A DNA stretch of 64,000 nt, from positions 1,324,366 through 1,388,365 of the forward strand of contig NW_019773513.1 of assembly GCF_001039355.2 (NCBI RefSeq). The letters are read 5' to 3'. A model generated the notes under the pieces. It was not told the DNA's origin. It did no database searches and saw nothing but the letters and a program-made list of their open reading frames with translations. Below, one piece after another: positions 59,770 to 64,000 of this stretch. Positions within the stretch are counted from its first letter, which is position 1. Each line of letters begins with the position of its first letter. The stretch comes from Lingula anatina. Taxonomy: Eukaryota > Brachiopoda > Lingulata > Lingulida > Lingulidae. A program made the position numbers and the translations under genes.

Positions 59770-61536
59770 ATAACAAATCGACTCATTTTGTATGTATGCA
59801 TAGTAAGAGACAATTAGTGTCTGAAATACATATAATATTCTTACATAACTTTGCAAATGTGTTTATAACATTTTACTGACATATATTGCAATTATATAAG
59901 TAGATTTTGTCAACAATAAGCTGTGCATACGTTTGAAGGGTATTATAACTTATCATTTTAGGTCTTAGTTATGCGGACTAAATAAACTACTGAACCCTCA
60001 AGCTGACTTTGTCATTCCACCCCGAGACCATCCTTCAGCATGTTCACAGTAACATTGATCATTTCTTCAATTTTCAAGATAACAGGCCTATTGGTTTTCC
60101 TTGAAAACTATCCACCTACATACTTTTAGGTTAAGATAAAGTACGAGGCACTAAGCTTTAAAATAATGGAGATAATAAGGGGTACTGGAGGAGATCAGCA
60201 TTGGTCAGAATTGTGTGGGAAGTGTGACATCAAGTGGTGTAAGACGCGAAGCTGAGTGGTCATTTTTAGCTGGAGGTGAACGGGAGAGAAGATGTGGACT
60301 CGGAGAAAAAAGCAGTTTTTCAAACAAGTTGGTAAGATAACATTTCTTCTTTACACATTTTGGGAAGAGAATACTTGATATGAAAATGTGACAAGGAACT
60401 TGAAGGTGCAAAATCGTGCTTAATTTCATGTCAGATGGACATATAAAGATCTAAAAATTCGTCAAAATATTTAAAAATAGATACATCTTTGCACAGCAGT
60501 AGTTGTGGATCAGTTGTCAGTTGTCAGTTACGAAATACTTCCTGGTTTTCACAAGGTCCTTCAAAGACCCTAAAACATCGTTATAATTGCCGCCAATACC
60601 ATAAAACACCTAAAAATACTTAGATATGGACATATCAGATTATATAAATGCCAAAATTCCACATGACAAAGATTTCTAGCCTCCTGGGAATTCTTTTCCC
60701 TTTATGCTCTTTGTCGCGCTGGCGGTCGATGCAGCATGTATTTCAAAACAAATTGACTGCAAATTTAGCACGATTTTGCACCTTCAAGTTCCGTGACATG
60801 TTTTCATATCATGTGCCTATTGTTTCTACAAGTATTCTCCACCCAAAATGCATAAAGATGTTATCTTAACGTGTTGTTAGAATAACTGCTTTTTTCTCCA
60901 AGCCTACGTCTTCAGTCCCATTCATCTCCAGCTAAAAATGACCACTCAGCTTTATGTCTTACACCACTACAAGTCACTTCCGGCACAATTCTGACCAATG
61001 CTGATCTCCTCCGGTACCCTTTATTGGTGAGGCACAATGCTTACATGCTGATGATTCGGGATGATTTGGCTGTGCATTACACCATTAGTTGTTTGCACTG
61101 GTGTGTGTAACACATTCATGGATGACGCGACTTTGCACAAAATAAAGCAGCCTACTGGGTATTATCTTTTCATGGGAGAGGGCTGTGAGTCCCTTTTACG
61201 CCAGGTTTACTTAGAGAAAGAATTTAGGCCCACCACTGTGCTTAACAGTTACAGTTGCATATCCTGCATTCCCCTAGGTAATTTCACTATTGGAATTAAA
61301 TTTATATGAATTGTAAATTAGTACTGTATTCAATTTACTTTTCCTTTTTTTTTTTTTTTTAATAAAACTTTTCTTTAGAACCTAAAAATGGCAGGGGAGG
61401 TGTTCATTTTTGAACATTTTCAACAGACCCGGGTGAAGGTTACACATCTGTGTCTGTACATAAAAATAATAAAATAAAACATAAACAAGTTTTATCTAAA
61501 TTAACTTGAAACAATTCATGCAAGTAAAAAGCCTAC
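59770..61536. other. Intron DNA, no gene recognised
   Basis: Between exons d and c of the coiled-coil gene. 60,180-60,430 and 60,770-61,020 are loosely inverted copies of each other: CATTGGTCAGAATTGTG with CACAATTCTGACCAATG, and CCAGCTAAAAATGACCACTCAGC in opposite orientation. That indicates an inverted-repeat element of about 0.85 kb. A half copy of the TCTGTGTCTGTACATAA motif lies at 61,449. Confidence 0.45.
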
Positions 61537-61619
61537 CTGCAAAGATAATGTTTTTTCCTTTTCCTCTCTCGCAATATTGACAGATTTGGCAAGTTCCTCC
61601 TCCAAGCTACTTACTAGAC
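61537..61619 (-). CDS. Coiled-coil protein gene, exon c
   Basis: An 83-bp minus-strand exon after a pyrimidine tract and acceptor GAAAAG, donor GTAGGC. With the G from exon b it encodes GLVSSLEEELAKSV then NIAREEKEKTLSLQ, a heptad-type coiled coil, ending in phase 0. Confidence 0.65.
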
Positions 61620-62067
61620 CTTTTCATAAAAATAAAAACAAAAAGTAAAGGAACAAATTGCTAAGTAAACTATAAATAAGTAAATGCTTTCAGTGATTAT
61701 GTACAACCATCAATCAGCATCAATGACAACAAAGTATATTAAGATGAATCAGATAAAAGGCGTATCATCTGCATAAAAGCATTCTATGACTTAGGAGGTA
61801 CAATCACTAATAGAATAACTTGTATAGCATTTAGACTAGAGAAATGACAAACAATCCAAGTCAGTCCAAGACTATCTACATTTGCCTTTTTTAAAACAAT
61901 AGAAAGCAAGTATAGGATATTAGAGACTTAGATCTCTTAGTATCCCCAAAACAGATCTGTCCTTGATATCCCATTCCATCCGAGACAGATTAGTGTCATG
62001 TGCACTTAATACATCAACCAAACAATGATTTACTGCTAACCACATTTAGAGGATTAACTAGACCTAC

Positions 62068-62108
62068 CTTCTTTTACCCTGCATTTCTCTTGAAGTTCAT
62101 TATTTGTT
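62068..62108 (-). CDS. Coiled-coil protein gene, exon b
   Basis: A 41-bp minus-strand micro-exon, acceptor CTTTTTAG, donor G|GTAGGT. It completes the Arg codon left by exon a and encodes TNNELQEKCRVKE. Phases 2 and 1 fit exons a and c exactly, which strongly supports the model. Confidence 0.65.
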
Positions 62109-63698
62109 CTAAAAAGGACAGAGAAAGGAAGACAAGTTAAAAAGTTACTATTTTCAATGCATTTCAAAAGCACATTAAATATGATAATTTAAAATGTGTT
62201 GTATTTACACCTAGACTGAGTGATGCCTCTAACTGGTGGTACACAGTTCCCCATGGTCTTCTTTTTCATATGCACCTTCATCACATTGCTTGCAACATTA
62301 CTTCACAGGCTTTACAGCAGAATCAACTGATATCTCTTCTTCAATACTGTTGGAAAGGTAATGCAGTTATACCTCCTCTAATTCACTTTGAACAATCAAT
62401 ATGTATCCTGGTTCTAGCTATGCTATTACTCAGGATTAATGGACTGTGCACAAGAGGACTGAAGGTTGGAAATGTCAGTATTTTCTAGCCTGGGCCTATG
62501 CATTTGATTACATCCCCTGTGTAATTATACTGAGAGGTAAAAATGACAATCAATTATATCAAACAATGATCTGGTATACCTTTGTTTGTGTATGGACAAA
62601 TTTAGACAAATCTTGTCCAGCTCTCCTTTCCTACTCTCTATAAATCTTCTAATATAAATTCATAAACATGAAGCCCTTCAGATGTAGTTGTACGCCTGGG
62701 AATTTTTTTCTGAATTCTTCACATCCTTATCAAATTTGTACTTTTGCATTATCCAAATTTTGTCTTGCCATCTATGTTTAGGTTTTAATGAAACTTCAAA
62801 CACGTAAAGACCTTAGCATGTGAAGCCCATGAAAAAAAGGCTGACACAACTTCTGTGCATGCATGAGATGGAGATTAGTCCAGCAAATGCCAATAGTTGT
62901 CAGTTTTTTAAAAACATTTTCGAACACATGATACCACAAAATATTTTCTCAACAAAAATATTTACATTTTTATCATATAATTTTGCCCAAATTTGCACAG
63001 AAGTTAAATTTCATCAACCCATGGGTGAAAACTGTAAAAACTGAAAATCCTGAAATATCTTTCTCAGAGAATTTAGATCATATTAAAAAAGGCATCAAAA
63101 TGAACACTGAACATCAGGCATCATCCTAAAAATGTTCACCCATGTATAATAGCAGCAGGTTATTTCAGGTTCATGCAGCATCACGGCCTGCACCCAGGCA
63201 TATCAAAAACAAACCGAAAAAAAAATATAGCAATAAAAAAGTTAATTTGATGCAAAGCAATCAGTCAAATTATCAAAACCATTATAAAGTCAAATGAACT
63301 CAACTCATTTAAAGTGCTTAAGTTAGCCTGTGTCATCATTACCATTTCATTTCAATAGTATTTCTAGATCATGGCAAAGCTAATTTCATTTCTCCTGAAA
63401 AATCTGACAATTCTGGAGACAAAAATCGATTGATTTCACAACACACAGGCAATCATTATGCTACCATAGATAGCCTGCTATAGAAGAAAAAAGTTAAGTG
63501 CAGGTGTTATTGATCTTTAATAGTCTGGCAGTTTTCAGTGATGTACCCAAAGGACTTGCCAACAGATTTTTTTTTCTTTTTCTCTTTTAAACTTGTATGT
63601 CTGCGTGTAAAGTGCAATCAAGCAGTGTCGATTTTCTGTCAACAGTAGGTCATTTGAAAATAACTAAAATAATTTATCATAATATTTGATTTTTTAAC
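62109..63698. other. Intron between exons a and b, nothing recognised
   Basis: AT-rich, with no splice-bounded frames in phase and no clear repeats. Confidence 0.4.
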
Positions 63699-63820
63699 CT
63701 TTTTAATTCTGCAATGATGTTTTCCAAGGAGGTCTTTCTGGTGTGCATCTCTTCCAAAGTTTGAGAAAGTCCCTTTGCATCTTCTTTTGCAACTGTTAAC
63801 TGCTTTTCTTTGTCTTCAAG
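63699..63820 (-). CDS. Coiled-coil protein gene, exon a (first in window)
   Basis: A 122-bp minus-strand exon, acceptor TTTTTTCCAG, donor AG|GTTAAA (weak). It encodes LEDKEKQLTVAKEDAKGLS, then QTLEEMHTRKTSLENIIAEL, a strong Glu/Lys/Leu coiled coil. It starts in phase 0 and must be preceded by exons beyond the window. The whole gene reads as a long coiled coil followed by a Ser/Thr-rich tail or, alternatively, a membrane tail. I do not recognise the family; a scaffold-type protein is likely. Confidence 0.65.
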
Positions 63821-64000
63821 CTGGAAAAAATGTAACTAGATGGTTTTGATTGATTGCCATCACATATCCCTGCTCTTTCACACTTTTTAAAGTGTATAAG
63901 TAGCTCACCCTATGACAATGCCTGGGTCCTGTATGTAAAATTATTGCAAATTATCTTCATAATAACTGAATAAAAAGTATCAGTGAAAAAATGCAAAATG

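Overview
The window is AT-rich animal (metazoan) genomic DNA. Genes are split into short exons with GT-AG introns, there are no bacterial-style operons, and transposons and simple repeats are dense. The repeat load, the small secreted EGF-like proteins and a TXNL4B homologue fit a marine invertebrate. I cannot place it to phylum from sequence alone. Single 'n' bases at 24880, 29285, 30610, 49333 and 59187 look like contig joins in a draft assembly.

Layout. (1) 1-19,990, plus strand: a small secreted multi-EGF gene. It has a 5' exon ending at a donor at 322, a signal-peptide exon (1767-1873), EGF exons at 3294, 4645, 9409, 13514, 14216, 15279 and 19347, a decayed EGF exon at 18907, and two alternative terminal exons (18173, 19838). 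Its introns hold a mariner-like element (4916-8541), a 3.65-kb element with perfect 31-bp inverted ends (9683-13335), tRNA-derived SINEs and short MITEs. (2) 20-33 kb: retrotransposon remnants, tandem repeats, an unrecognised minus-strand gene-like repeat (about 23.05-23.41 kb), and near-identical blocks flanking the 'n' joins. (3) 32,589-33,342, minus strand: the last two exons of a TXNL4B (Dim2-type thioredoxin-like splicing protein) homologue. (4) 33.4-43.3 kb, plus strand: a second EGF gene (signal exon 35772-35889, EGF exons 41244, 42011 and 42667, terminal exon 43176). A nearly full-length LINE (about 36.2-40.5 kb) sits in its first intron. (5) 43.9-49.1 kb: a second copy of the TXNL4B/5'-exon block, in which TXNL4B is a frameshifted pseudogene. 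(6) 49.1-51.3 kb: foldback-type elements. (7) 50.1-63.8 kb, minus strand: six phase-compatible exons of a coiled-coil protein gene whose 5' end lies beyond the window. Its introns contain further inverted-repeat elements and a LINE fragment.

How it fits together. Every EGF exon is phase 1 at both ends, so any order can be spliced in frame. The introns show that the units (two EGF_3-type variants, here alpha and beta, and one classic EGF type, B) were copied, lost and reshuffled. A larger tandem duplication of about 13 kb carries TXNL4B 3' exons, the 5' exon/promoter block and the EGF gene together. The most interesting single signal is the LINE: ORF1 and ORF2 are in the same frame and separated by one amber codon followed by G, and ORF2 has no nearby ATG.
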